Position numbers and translations under genes: made by a program | Notes under the pieces: model-generated | The model's input: only the letters and a program-made list of their open reading frames with translations | What the model was told of the DNA's origin: nothing | Databases searched by the model: none | Assembly (NCBI GenBank): GCA_964579345.1 | Contig: CAZOHB010000082.1 | Span: 1-12,379 of the forward strand | Reading direction: 5' to 3' | DNA from: RGIG5612 sp964579345 | GTDB taxonomy: Bacteria; Bacillota; Clostridia; Lachnospirales; Lachnospiraceae | DNA length: 12,379 nt | Part shown: positions 6,948 through 12,379 of the stretch, in pieces | How the letters are laid out: each line of letters begins with the position of its first letter | How positions within the stretch are numbered: position 1 is the first letter of the stretch

Positions 6948-6995
6948 TTCGATGCAATCCAACGGCAGGATGGTCTGCCGCAAGCCAGCATCGAA
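6948..6995 (+). promoter_or_regulatory. Structured leader RNA of glyS with a symmetric internal loop
   Basis: Outer stem TTCGATGC (6948-6955) with GCATCGAA (6988-6995), 8 perfect pairs. Inner stem CGGCAG (6963-6968) with CTGCCG (6975-6980), loop GATGGT. Between them is a 7x7 internal loop, AATCCAA (6956-6962) opposite CAAGCCA (6981-6987). Reading into the stems, both strands carry nearly the same octamer: GCAATCCA (6954-6961) and GCAAGCCA (6980-6987). These contain UCC and GCC, the two common glycine anticodons. It is not a T-box (no specifier stem, no AGGGTGGnACCGCG, no terminator/antiterminator pair), although T-boxes are the usual control of Bacillota glyS genes. Autoregulation by the dimeric GlyRS or an unknown riboswitch are both possible; the function is inferred only. 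Confidence 0.6.
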
Positions 6996-7018
6996 ACAAG
7001 AAAGAAAGGTGAACAGCT

Positions 7019-8407
7019 ATGGAAAAAACAATGGACAAAATCGTGGCATTATGTAAAGCAAGAGGATTTATCTTCCCCGGCTCTGAGATCTACGGCGGTC
7101 TCGCCAACACCTGGGATTACGGCAATCTCGGCGTTGAGCTGAAAAACAATGTAAAAAGAGCATGGTGGCAGAAATTCGTACAGGAAAGCCCTTATAATGT
7201 TGGCGTTGACTGCGCGATCCTCATGAACCCGAGAACATGGGAAGCATCCGGTCATATCGGCAGCTTTTCCGACCCGCTGATGGACTGCAGAGAGTGCCAT
7301 GAACGCTTCCGCGCAGATAAAGTGATCGAAGACTATGCAGCAGAGAAAGGCCTCGAACTTGAGGGCTCTGTTGACGGCTGGTCTGATGAGAAGATGGAGC
7401 AGTTTATTGCGGACAATAAAGTTCCGTGCCCGAGCTGCGGGAAAAGCGATTTTACGGCGATCCGTCATTTCAATCTGATGTTCAAGACCTTCCAGGGTGT
7501 TACGGAAGATGCAAAAGACGTTGTTTATCTTCGTCCGGAAACCGCACAGGGTATCTTCGTTAACTTCAAAAACGTACAGAGAGCATCCAGAAAGAAAATC
7601 CCGTTCGGTATTGCACAGATCGGAAAATCCTTCCGTAACGAGATCACACCGGGTAACTTTACATTCCGTACCCGTGAGTTTGAGCAGATGGAACTGGAAT
7701 TCTTCTGTGAGCCGGATACCGACCTTGAGTGGTTTGAATACTGGAGAAGCTTCTGCATCAAGTGGCTGAAAGATCTCGGCCTTAAGGATGAGGAAATCCG
7801 TCTTCGTGATCATGATCCGGAAGAGCTTTCCTTCTACTCCAAGGCAACGACCGATATCGAATTCACCTTCCCGTTCGGCTGGGGTGAGCTCTGGGGTATC
7901 GCAGACAGAACCAATTATGACCTTTCCCAGCATCAGGAATTCTCCGGGGAACCGATGGATTACTTTGATGACGAGAAGAAAGAAAAATACATTCCGTATG
8001 TCATCGAGCCTTCACTCGGTGCTGACCGTGTGGTTCTTGCTTTCCTTTGCAGCGCTTATGATGAAGAAGAACTCGAAGGCGGCGATGTCCGTACGGTTAT
8101 GCGCTTCTCACCGGCGCTTGCGCCTGTAAAGATCGCGGTTCTTCCGCTGTCTAAGAAGCTGAATGAGCCTGCAGAAAAAATCTATGCACAGCTCAGCAAA
8201 TACTACTACTGCGATTTCGACGACCGTGGAACGATCGGCAAGAGATACCGCAGAGAAGATGAGATCGGAACCCCGTACTGCATCACCTACGACTTCGATT
8301 CCGAAGAAGACGGCTGTGTCACCATCCGTGACAGAGATACGATGCAGCAGGAGCGAGTTGCGATCGCAGATCTGGAAGAATACTTCAGACATCGTTTTGA
8401 GTTCTAA
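7019..8407 (+). CDS. glyS: Glycine--tRNA ligase, single-chain (alpha2) type
   Basis: 462 residues, the expected size for the class II dimeric GlyRS of archaea, eukaryotes and many Gram-positive bacteria, not the alpha2beta2 enzyme. It charges tRNA-Gly in the cytoplasm. The N-terminal segment RGFIFPGSEIYGGLANTWDY (15-34) is diagnostic. A zinc knuckle is formed by CREC (90-93) and CPSC (137-140). Class II motif 2 is FRNEITPGNFTFRTREFEQ (205-223); motif 3 is PSLGADRVVLAFL (331-343). The C-terminal anticodon-binding domain starts near 365 (APVKIAVLPLS). SD AAAGGTGA (7005-7012) is 6 bases before the ATG. A second in-frame ATG at codon 5 is a possible alternative start. It has its own promoter and a structured leader, so it is controlled separately from era-recO. 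Confidence 0.97.
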   Translation: MEKTMDKIVALCKARGFIFPGSEIYGGLANTWDYGNLGVELKNNVKRAWWQKFVQESPYNVGVDCAILMNPRTWEASGHIGSFSDPLMDCRECHERFRADKVIEDYAAEKGLELEGSVDGWSDEKMEQFIADNKVPCPSCGKSDFTAIRHFNLMFKTFQGVTEDAKDVVYLRPETAQGIFVNFKNVQRASRKKIPFGIAQIGKSFRNEITPGNFTFRTREFEQMELEFFCEPDTDLEWFEYWRSFCIKWLKDLGLKDEEIRLRDHDPEELSFYSKATTDIEFTFPFGWGELWGIADRTNYDLSQHQEFSGEPMDYFDDEKKEKYIPYVIEPSLGADRVVLAFLCSAYDEEELEGGDVRTVMRFSPALAPVKIAVLPLSKKLNEPAEKIYAQLSKYYYCDFDDRGTIGKRYRREDEIGTPYCITYDFDSEEDGCVTIRDRDTMQQERVAIADLEEYFRHRFEF

Positions 8408-8439
8408 TACGCGAAGCACGCGGCAATCCGTTACTTTCG

Positions 8440-8487
8440 AGAGGACTATAGCCCGTCCATAGCAGTCTCTGCCTGCATTGGACGGGC
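8440..8487 (+). other. Hairpin / possible pseudoknot between glyS and the thioesterase gene
   Basis: GCCCGTCCA (8451-8459) pairs perfectly with TGGACGGGC (8479-8487), and GCAG (8462-8465) with CTGC (8473-8476) extends it. No T-run follows, so it is a weak terminator at best. AGAG-G-ACT (8440-8447) can also pair with AGTCTCT (8464-8470); with the 9-bp stem this makes an H-type pseudoknot or an alternative fold. A further small CGCG/CGCG hairpin lies just after the glyS stop (8410-8422). It could be a processing site or 5' leader of the downstream gene. Confidence 0.5.
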
Positions 8488-8520
8488 AGATATGAACTAA
8501 CATAAAGGACACAAACATAC

Positions 8521-8961
8521 ATGAACAAAGAAGAACTCATTCAGGCCTGCAGTGTCGGGTTTATTGAATATTCGGGGATCAAGGTGACCGAAATTGGTGA
8601 GGGATATGCGGAAGGGTATATTGATATCGAGCCGCATCACCTGAATCCTGCGGGAGCTTTGCACGGCGGGCTGCTGTTTACGATCATGGATACGATCGGC
8701 GGCTTTTCAACAAGAACTCTCGGCGTTTTGCCGACGACACTTTGCTCGAATATCAACTATCTTCGTCCGACACTGGGCGTAAAGAGACTTACAGCAAAGG
8801 CAACCTGTATTAAACGCGGTAAAAATATTTCCGTGGTCCGGATCGACCTTTTTGATGACAAAGATGTTCTGGTGGCAAGCGGGGCCAGCAATTATTCAGA
8901 CCTTTCCGGAAGAGTAGAGGACGAAAGCATCAAAAACCTGAAGATGGATCCGGAAAAGTAA
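8521..8961 (+). CDS. PaaI-type hotdog-fold thioesterase
   Basis: 146 residues, typical of single-domain PaaI/DUF4442-like acyl-CoA thioesterases that form hotdog dimers or tetramers and hydrolyse acyl- or arylacyl-CoA. The signature NPAGALHGGLLFTIMDTIGG (42-61) contains the conserved HGG (48-50) at the start of the central helix and D57, the probable catalytic carboxylate. The strand motif LCSNINYLRP (74-83) follows as in the family. No signal peptide; cytoplasmic. SD-like AAAGGA (8504-8509) lies 11 bases before the ATG, a little far but acceptable. The SGNH hydrolase gene begins 34 bases after the stop, and the three genes 8521-10577 are probably one transcript. The substrate cannot be deduced. 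A detoxifying or CoA-recycling role is a guess. Confidence 0.88.
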   Translation: MNKEELIQACSVGFIEYSGIKVTEIGEGYAEGYIDIEPHHLNPAGALHGGLLFTIMDTIGGFSTRTLGVLPTTLCSNINYLRPTLGVKRLTAKATCIKRGKNISVVRIDLFDDKDVLVASGASNYSDLSGRVEDESIKNLKMDPEK

Positions 8962-8995
8962 AAGCACGGAAAGATACGCATCCAAAGAAACGGCC

Positions 8996-9814
8996 ATGAA
9001 AAATAAACCGGTGATCATCACTTTAATCATCTGCATTCTGATCGCGGCAGCAGGACTGGCGTATCGTTTTGCAGTGTCGGCACAGCAGGGGCCGTCAGGA
9101 AACCGGGAAGCGATGAAAGAACTCTTTGAAAAGAAACAGAAGATCGTGATCGACTGCCTCGGAGATTCCATTACCTGGGGGATGTACTCGTCGCCAAGAC
9201 TGATCGAGAGTATCGAAAATGGTGAAGTACAGCCCGGACTCGATGATGGCGGACAGCTGTTTGAAGATTATGATATTTATATTTCCAGCGCCTATCAGAG
9301 TGCCCCCTCGTATCCGGAGATGCTGGAGCGTGAGCTGAACAGACGGCTGGAAGAAGACGGACTTTCCAATAAAGTTCAGACGGTTAATGACGGAATCTGC
9401 GGAGACTGGATCACGGAGACGACGTACCGGCGAATGAGCTGCGATCCGGATATTGTGATCCTTCTGATGGGCGGAAATAATTTTTATTTTCATTACCCGA
9501 TCGCTGGGATGTTCGAGACAAATGTGGAAGCGCTGAAAGCGCAGGGAAAGATCCTCTATCTGGCAAATTATCCGCTGTTTCCGGGAGAAAAACATGTGAC
9601 GGCATTTCGTGATGCCAATGAGCATATCGAAAAAATCGCAAAACAATATGATCTTCCTGTGATCGATCTGTATTCGTTTTATCAGAAGATCCAGACAGAG
9701 GAAAATATTGCGTGGAGAGATCTTTTCAGTCCGGATCACATTCACCTTTCGGAGACAGGATATGAACGGATCGGCAGCTATATCGCAGAGAGTTTATATG
9801 CAGACCTTCGCTGA
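8996..9814 (+). CDS. Membrane-anchored SGNH/GDSL-family hydrolase
   Basis: 272 residues. The N-terminus has two lysines and then a hydrophobic segment at about 6-28 with no cysteine lipobox and no clear cleavage site, suggesting an outward-facing, membrane-anchored enzyme. SGNH blocks are visible: block I GDSITW (56-61) with nucleophile S58; block II Gly in DGICGDW (G136 as oxyanion candidate); block III GGNN (159-162) with N161; block V DHIH (247-250) giving D247 and H250. All four defining residues are therefore present. The family includes esterases, lipases and peptidoglycan or polysaccharide O-deacetylases; surface location makes a cell-wall or glycan ester substrate plausible, but this is inference. 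The SD is weak (AAAGAAACGG just before the ATG), so coupling to the thioesterase gene is possible. DUF554 follows after 34 bases. Confidence 0.88.
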   Translation: MKNKPVIITLIICILIAAAGLAYRFAVSAQQGPSGNREAMKELFEKKQKIVIDCLGDSITWGMYSSPRLIESIENGEVQPGLDDGGQLFEDYDIYISSAYQSAPSYPEMLERELNRRLEEDGLSNKVQTVNDGICGDWITETTYRRMSCDPDIVILLMGGNNFYFHYPIAGMFETNVEALKAQGKILYLANYPLFPGEKHVTAFRDANEHIEKIAKQYDLPVIDLYSFYQKIQTEENIAWRDLFSPDHIHLSETGYERIGSYIAESLYADLR

Positions 9815-9848
9815 TCTTCCGGCAGAGGACTGAAAGCAGGAAAGGATT

Positions 9849-10577
9849 ATGATTGGTTTAGGAACCATTATCAATACAGCTATGGTAATTGCGGGAGGCA
9901 TCATCGGCCTTCTGTTTGGCAAGCTGATTCCGGAGCGGGTGCAGAAAGCACTGCTCCTTTGCAACGGCATTACGGTTATGTTTATCGGAGGCGGCGGTGC
10001 GGTCGCAAAGATGCTGACGACAGCCGAAGGCGGCGGCTTTGATACGCGCCGTTCCCTGTTGATCGTGATCGCGATGGCCATCGGAACGATCATCGGATCA
10101 CTGATCGATCTGGAAAAACAGATCGGCCGATTCGGCGACTGGCTGAAGAAGAAAACAAAAAGCACGAATGACAACGGTTTTACAGACGCGTTTATTACGG
10201 CCTCCTGCACAATCTGCATCGGCGCGATGGCTGTCATCGGTTCGATCAACGACGCGATGTTCCATGACTATTCGATCCTGATCACAAAGGGGATCATCGA
10301 CCTGATCACGATCTGTATCATGACCTGTACCCTTGGCAAAGGTGCGATCTTTTCTGCCATCCCTGTTTTTCTGTTCCAGGGGATCATTACCGTCCTGGCA
10401 AAGCTGATCATGCCGATCATGACCGATCTTGCTCTGGAAGATCTTTCCATGGTGGGAAATATCCTGATCTTCTGCGTTGGATTGAACCTGATCAGAGAAA
10501 AGAAGATCCCGGTGGCAAACATGCTTCCGGCAATTGTAATCGCGGTCGCTCTGGCGTTTGTTCCGTGGCTGAATTAA
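9849..10577 (+). CDS. DUF554 family membrane protein (YdfK/YqgA-like)
   Basis: 242 residues, very hydrophobic, with about seven predicted membrane segments (approximately 5-24, 35-55, 69-87, 111-133, 143-161, 166-190 and 222-241, plus a weaker one at 201-214). The opening GLGTIINTAMVIAGGIIGLL (3-22) and the Gly-rich GGGG (47-50), then the central FTDAFITASCTICIGAMAVI (111-130), match DUF554. The hydrophilic loop at 88-110 is strongly basic, suggesting a cytoplasmic side. The function of the family is unknown; transport has been proposed only from its topology. SD AGGAAAGGA (9838-9846) immediately precedes the ATG. It is the last gene of its group and is followed by a strong terminator (10633-10659). 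Confidence 0.9.
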   Translation: MIGLGTIINTAMVIAGGIIGLLFGKLIPERVQKALLLCNGITVMFIGGGGAVAKMLTTAEGGGFDTRRSLLIVIAMAIGTIIGSLIDLEKQIGRFGDWLKKKTKSTNDNGFTDAFITASCTICIGAMAVIGSINDAMFHDYSILITKGIIDLITICIMTCTLGKGAIFSAIPVFLFQGIITVLAKLIMPIMTDLALEDLSMVGNILIFCVGLNLIREKKIPVANMLPAIVIAVALAFVPWLN

Positions 10578-10632
10578 CGGAAGATACGCTGCAACCGCAC
10601 AGATACTGCGCTTCAATAGCACAGCATCTTAC

Positions 10633-10659
10633 AAAAGCCCTGTTTTTAGGGCTTTTTTT
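10633..10659 (+). terminator. Rho-independent terminator after the DUF554 gene
   Basis: AAAAGCCCT (10633-10641) pairs with AGGGCTTTT (10648-10656); the loop is GTTTTT and a run of seven T (10653-10659) closes it. A textbook terminator that separates the DUF554 gene from carD-like. Confidence 0.95.
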
Positions 10660-10680
10660 GATTTATTAATGAAAAATGTC

Positions 10681-10709
10681 TTACAAAATAAGCACTTTTG
10701 TGCTACAAT
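10681..10709 (+). promoter_or_regulatory. Extended -10 promoter of the CarD-family gene
   Basis: TGCTACAAT at 10701-10709 is an extended -10 (TG, one base, TACAAT). A weak -35, CTTACA (10680-10685) or TTACAA (10681-10686), lies 17-18 bases upstream. An AGCAC/GTGCT dyad (10691-10695, 10700-10704) fills the spacer and touches the -10, so it could be an operator. The predicted start is near 10716, giving a leader of about 30 bases. Confidence 0.75.
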
Positions 10710-10747
10710 AAATCATCCAAAAAACTTTTAGAGGAAAGGAGGTATTT

Positions 10748-11251
10748 GTGTTTAAAGTTGGTGATCTGATAGTCTATGGCAACACAGGAGTATGCATGGT
10801 AGAGAAGATAGGCAAACCGGATCTGTCCGGTGTATCGGATGACAAAGAGTATTACACTCTGTTACCATATTATTCGAGGAACAGCCGCATTTTTACACCT
10901 TGCGATAACGACAAAGTAGTCATGCGACCGGTAATGTCGAAAAAGGAAGCGCAAAAGCTTCTGAAGGAAATTCCAAACATTGATCTTCTTGTTATTACGG
11001 ATGAGAAGAAGAGAGAAGAGTGCTACAAAGAAACGATGAAAACCTGCGACTGCAGAGAATTCGTCAGCATTCTGAAGACGATTTACAATCGTAAAAAGAC
11101 TCGACTTGCTGAGGGGAAAAAAGTAACAGCAAGCGACGAAAGATATTATAACATGGCTGAAGACAAACTCTTTGGTGAACTGGCAATTGCACTGGGAGTG
11201 GAAAAAAGCCAGATGAAAACGAAACTGAAAGCTCAAGTGTGGGAACAATAA
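10748..11251 (+). CDS. CarD/CdnL-family RNA polymerase-binding regulator
   Basis: 167 residues, the usual length. The N-terminal RNA-polymerase-interaction domain (about 1-65) begins MFKVGDLIVYGNTGVCMVEK, close to the CarD/TRCF signature in which the protein starts with a beta-barrel that binds the RNAP beta subunit. The C-terminal part (about 66-167) is helical and Lys-rich (KKTRL, KTKLKAQVWEQ), fitting the domain that contacts DNA near the upstream edge of the -10 in characterised CarD proteins. The start codon is GTG (10748-10750), preceded by the very strong SD AAAGGAGGT (10735-10743). It is a one-gene transcript between terminators. In other bacteria such proteins stabilise or tune open complexes, often at rRNA promoters; the targets here are unknown. 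The 3' end of the reading frame forms part of a hairpin (11232-11268). Confidence 0.9.
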   Translation: MFKVGDLIVYGNTGVCMVEKIGKPDLSGVSDDKEYYTLLPYYSRNSRIFTPCDNDKVVMRPVMSKKEAQKLLKEIPNIDLLVITDEKKREECYKETMKTCDCREFVSILKTIYNRKKTRLAEGKKVTASDERYYNMAEDKLFGELAIALGVEKSQMKTKLKAQVWEQ

Positions 11252-11268
11252 AACGAAGGGCACTTGAG
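11232..11268 (+). other. Hairpin enclosing the carD-like stop codon
   Basis: CTCAAGTG (11232-11239) and CACTTGAG (11261-11268) are perfect 8-bp complements, plus a T-G wobble (11240/11260). The loop contains the stop codon TAA (11249-11251). It lies 144 bases before the terminator, so it is not the terminator itself. It could protect the mRNA 3' end or reflect a regulatory fold. Confidence 0.5.
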
Positions 11269-11411
11269 ACATTTAGAAAGACCCGGGGTGAGAAGAAAAG
11301 TCGGGTAACAAAAATTGCCGCAGAACAAACTGTCTGATGTAATTGTTCGCGAATCGTAATTAAGAAGTATACTGATTCTGTAAAAGAATTATTAAATCGA
11401 CAAATATAGAT

Positions 11412-11445
11412 AAAGTGTCCGTTGTAAAAGACGGGCGCTTTTTTT
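11412..11445 (+). terminator. Rho-independent terminator of the carD-like gene
   Basis: AAAGTGTCCGT (11412-11422) pairs with ACGGGCGCTTT (11431-11441) through 11 pairs including two wobbles, with an 8-base loop. A run of seven T (11439-11445) ends it. It lies about 160 bases after the carD-like stop, so that mRNA would have a long 3' untranslated region. Confidence 0.9.
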
Positions 11446-11450
11446 ATAAT
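11422..11450 (+). promoter_or_regulatory. SigmaA-type promoter of the CocE-type gene, overlapping the terminator
   Basis: -35 TTGTAA (11422-11427) sits in the loop of the carD terminator; after 17 bases comes a perfect -10, TATAAT (11445-11450), whose first T is the last of the U-tract. Transcription would start near 11457, giving a leader of about 150 bases for the gene at 11608. Confidence 0.75.
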
Positions 11451-11495
11451 AAAGTAGATTGGGGAAAGTGGCTGCAGAACTGACCTCATTCGATG

Positions 11496-11545
11496 TTCCG
11501 GAAACGGAAAATGTATAAATCCGGACTGCCCGGAGACTGTTTTTT
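11496..11545 (+). promoter_or_regulatory. Possible attenuator in the CocE-type gene leader
   Basis: Hairpin 1: TTCCG (11496-11500) and CGGAA (11505-11509) around a GAAA tetraloop. Hairpin 2: TCCGG (11520-11524) and CCGGA (11530-11534), then GACTG and a run of six T (11540-11545). TCCGG of hairpin 1 (11497-11501) can pair instead with CCGGA of hairpin 2, so two exclusive folds exist. Hairpin 2 is short and separated from the T-run by five bases, so termination would be weak. Confidence 0.4.
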
Positions 11546-11572
11546 CGCGGAAGGGACAATGGCAACTACAGT

Positions 11573-11592
11573 AATTTTTACTAGTAAGAATT
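11573..11592. promoter_or_regulatory. Near-perfect 20-bp palindrome beside the SD, possible operator
   Basis: The site is centred between 11582 and 11583, with the perfect 10-bp core TTACTAGTAA (11578-11587) and AATT flanks; 9 of 10 pairs are symmetric, the exception (T11577/G11588) being a wobble in RNA. It ends 3 bases before the SD GGAGG (11596-11600). It could bind a dimeric repressor or fold over the SD. Confidence 0.55.
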
Positions 11593-11607
11593 GATGGAGG
11601 AAAATTT

Positions 11608-12379
11608 ATGGCAGACAATGGACAATTCTTCACACTGAAAGAAGTCTTCCAGGGTGAAGAAATCGAAGCAATCTACAGAGTCGCAAGAAAACCTGTAGAC
11701 AATCAGGAAGAGATCGATCTTTCTCAGGCAGAAGATCCGATGGCAAGAATGGGACAGGGTTTCTGCCCGGCATTCAACCAGAGAACATATGAGGCAGCTC
11801 CTGGAATCATTTGCCACCAGGACGTTGAAGTAGTTCTTCGTGACGGATGCAAGATCTACACAGACATCTTCCTGCCGAAGAACCTGACAGAGAAGATCCC
11901 TTGCATCGTTTCCTGGAGCTGGTTCGGAAAGAGACCTGGCGATGGAATGAGCGAGTGGCAGATCATGGGTGTTCCGCCACACACAGTATCCAAGCTGGCA
12001 AAATTCGAGTCTTCTGACCCGGCATACTGGTGCTATTACGGATATGCTGTTGCTAACGTAGACGTACGTGGCGCAGGACATTCCGAGGGCAACGTTCACA
12101 TGTTCACACATCAGGACAGAGAAGACGGATATGATTTCGTTGAGTGGCTGGCAACTCAGGAATGGTGCAACGGTAAGATCGGTATGACAGGTAACTCCGG
12201 TGTTGCTATGCACCAGTGGGGTATCGCATCTGAATGCCCGCCGCACCTTGCTTGCATCGCTCCGTGGGAAAGCACAACAGACCTTTTTGCAGATTCCCTG
12301 TTTGAAGGCGGAGTTCCGGCTCTTTCCTTTAACGAGTTCATCGCAGCTCAGGTTACAGGTCTTGGCGGAGTAGACGATC
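11608..12379 (+). CDS. CocE/NonD-family (S15-like) alpha/beta hydrolase, N-terminal part
   Basis: 257 codons are visible before the window ends; the frame is open throughout. SD GGAGG (11596-11600) is 7 bases before the ATG. After a roughly 70-residue N-terminal region come QDVEVVLRDGCKIYTDIFLP (71-90), the usual opening of the X-Pro dipeptidyl-peptidase/CocE fold, then DVRGAGHSEG (152-161), the family's DxRGxGxSxG block, and GMTGNSGVAM (192-201) with S197 as nucleophile. The elbow reads GNSGV, so the second Gly of GxSxG is shifted by one position relative to the canonical form. The catalytic Asp and His would lie beyond the window. Relatives hydrolyse acyl esters, cephalosporin or cocaine esters, or X-Pro peptides; the substrate cannot be assigned. 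No signal peptide. The gene has its own promoter and a structured leader with a palindrome, suggesting regulated expression. Confidence 0.87.
   Translation, partial: MADNGQFFTLKEVFQGEEIEAIYRVARKPVDNQEEIDLSQAEDPMARMGQGFCPAFNQRTYEAAPGIICHQDVEVVLRDGCKIYTDIFLPKNLTEKIPCIVSWSWFGKRPGDGMSEWQIMGVPPHTVSKLAKFESSDPAYWCYYGYAVANVDVRGAGHSEGNVHMFTHQDREDGYDFVEWLATQEWCNGKIGMTGNSGVAMHQWGIASECPPHLACIAPWESTTDLFADSLFEGGVPALSFNEFIAAQVTGLGGVDD

Larger units (their letters stand above)
11252..11607 (+). other. 356-base intergenic region between carD-like and the CocE-type gene
   Basis: It contains, in order: the right arm of the stop-codon hairpin; a short ACCCG/CGGGT hairpin (11281-11285 with 11302-11306); an AT-rich dyad around the palindrome TTCGCGAA (11346-11353) flanked by TAATT (11338-11342) and AATTA (11358-11362); a -10-like TATACT (11368-11373) without a good -35; the carD terminator (11412-11445); the promoter for the next gene (11422-11450); two leader hairpins; and a palindrome beside the SD. 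No tRNA or recognised riboswitch was seen. The only small reading frame on this strand worth noting (11493-11594, 33 codons) has no good SD. Confidence 0.6.

Noticed and set aside
6858..7018. T-box riboswitch upstream of glyS
   Set aside because: Only about 78 leader bases follow the promoter; there is no specifier loop, no T-box sequence and no terminator/antiterminator pair.
11343..11373. Promoter TTGTTC-19-TATACT
   Set aside because: The -35 matches only three positions and the spacer is 19; any transcript would meet the terminator within about 70 bases. Kept only as a remark under the 3' region finding.
11493..11594. 33-codon ORF ending within the palindrome before the CocE-type gene
   Set aside because: No SD at a useful distance, low-complexity basic start, and it overlaps the hairpins and T-run; most likely fortuitous, although a leader peptide cannot be ruled out.
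11608..12379. Broken hydrolase because the nucleophile elbow is GNSGV rather than GxSxG
   Set aside because: Many CocE/S15-like proteins depart from the canonical elbow; the frame is intact and the family blocks are present.
1..12379. CRISPR array, IS element, prophage, toxin-antitoxin or defence genes
   Set aside because: No regularly spaced repeats, transposase or phage domains, or paired small genes were seen on either strand.

Overview
The window reads as ordinary chromosome of a low-to-mid GC Bacillota, most likely a gut-type Clostridia (Lachnospiraceae or a close relative). The reasons are the rplS-rbgA neighbourhood, a one-chain (alpha2-type) glycyl-tRNA synthetase with a zinc knuckle, an M16C presequence-protease homologue, a CarD-domain regulator, an era-recO pair and strong purine-rich Shine-Dalgarno (SD) sequences. 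The family placement is inference. All recognisable genes are on the + strand, and I saw no frameshift, IS element, tRNA, rRNA or CRISPR array.

Layout. Positions 1-168 are the 3' end of rplS (ribosomal protein L19), followed by a clear terminator (191-226). A second unit holds rbgA (50S assembly GTPase), ftsY (SRP receptor) and a 986-residue M16C metalloprotease (335-5076). A 117-bp GC-rich inverted-repeat element (5132-5248) separates it from era and recO (5258-6857), which are one base apart. glyS (7019-8407) has its own consensus-like promoter and a structured leader. Three accessory genes follow: a PaaI-type hotdog thioesterase, a membrane-anchored SGNH/GDSL hydrolase and a DUF554 (YdfK/YqgA-like) membrane protein (8521-10577), closed by a terminator. 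carD-like (10748-11251) has its own extended -10 promoter. The last gene, a CocE/S15-type hydrolase, starts at 11608 and runs off the window.

Functionally the first two thirds serve ribosome assembly and translation: L19 and RbgA act on the 50S subunit, Era on the 30S, FtsY on co-translational membrane targeting and GlyRS on tRNA charging. RecO is the usual partner of era. The last third is small metabolic or envelope enzymes plus a global RNA-polymerase-binding regulator.

I found no obvious new multi-gene system. The interesting signals are non-coding: (i) a glyS leader whose symmetric 7x7 internal loop carries the near-repeats GCAAUCCA and GCAAGCCA, presenting the two glycine anticodons UCC and GCC on opposite strands; (ii) the inverted-repeat element abutting era, which has no usable SD; (iii) an SD in front of rbgA placed for a 6-codon mini-ORF whose stop overlaps the rbgA start; (iv) a sigmaA-like promoter for the CocE gene built into the carD terminator, followed by a structured leader and a near-perfect 20-bp palindrome next to the SD. 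All are read by eye and untested.
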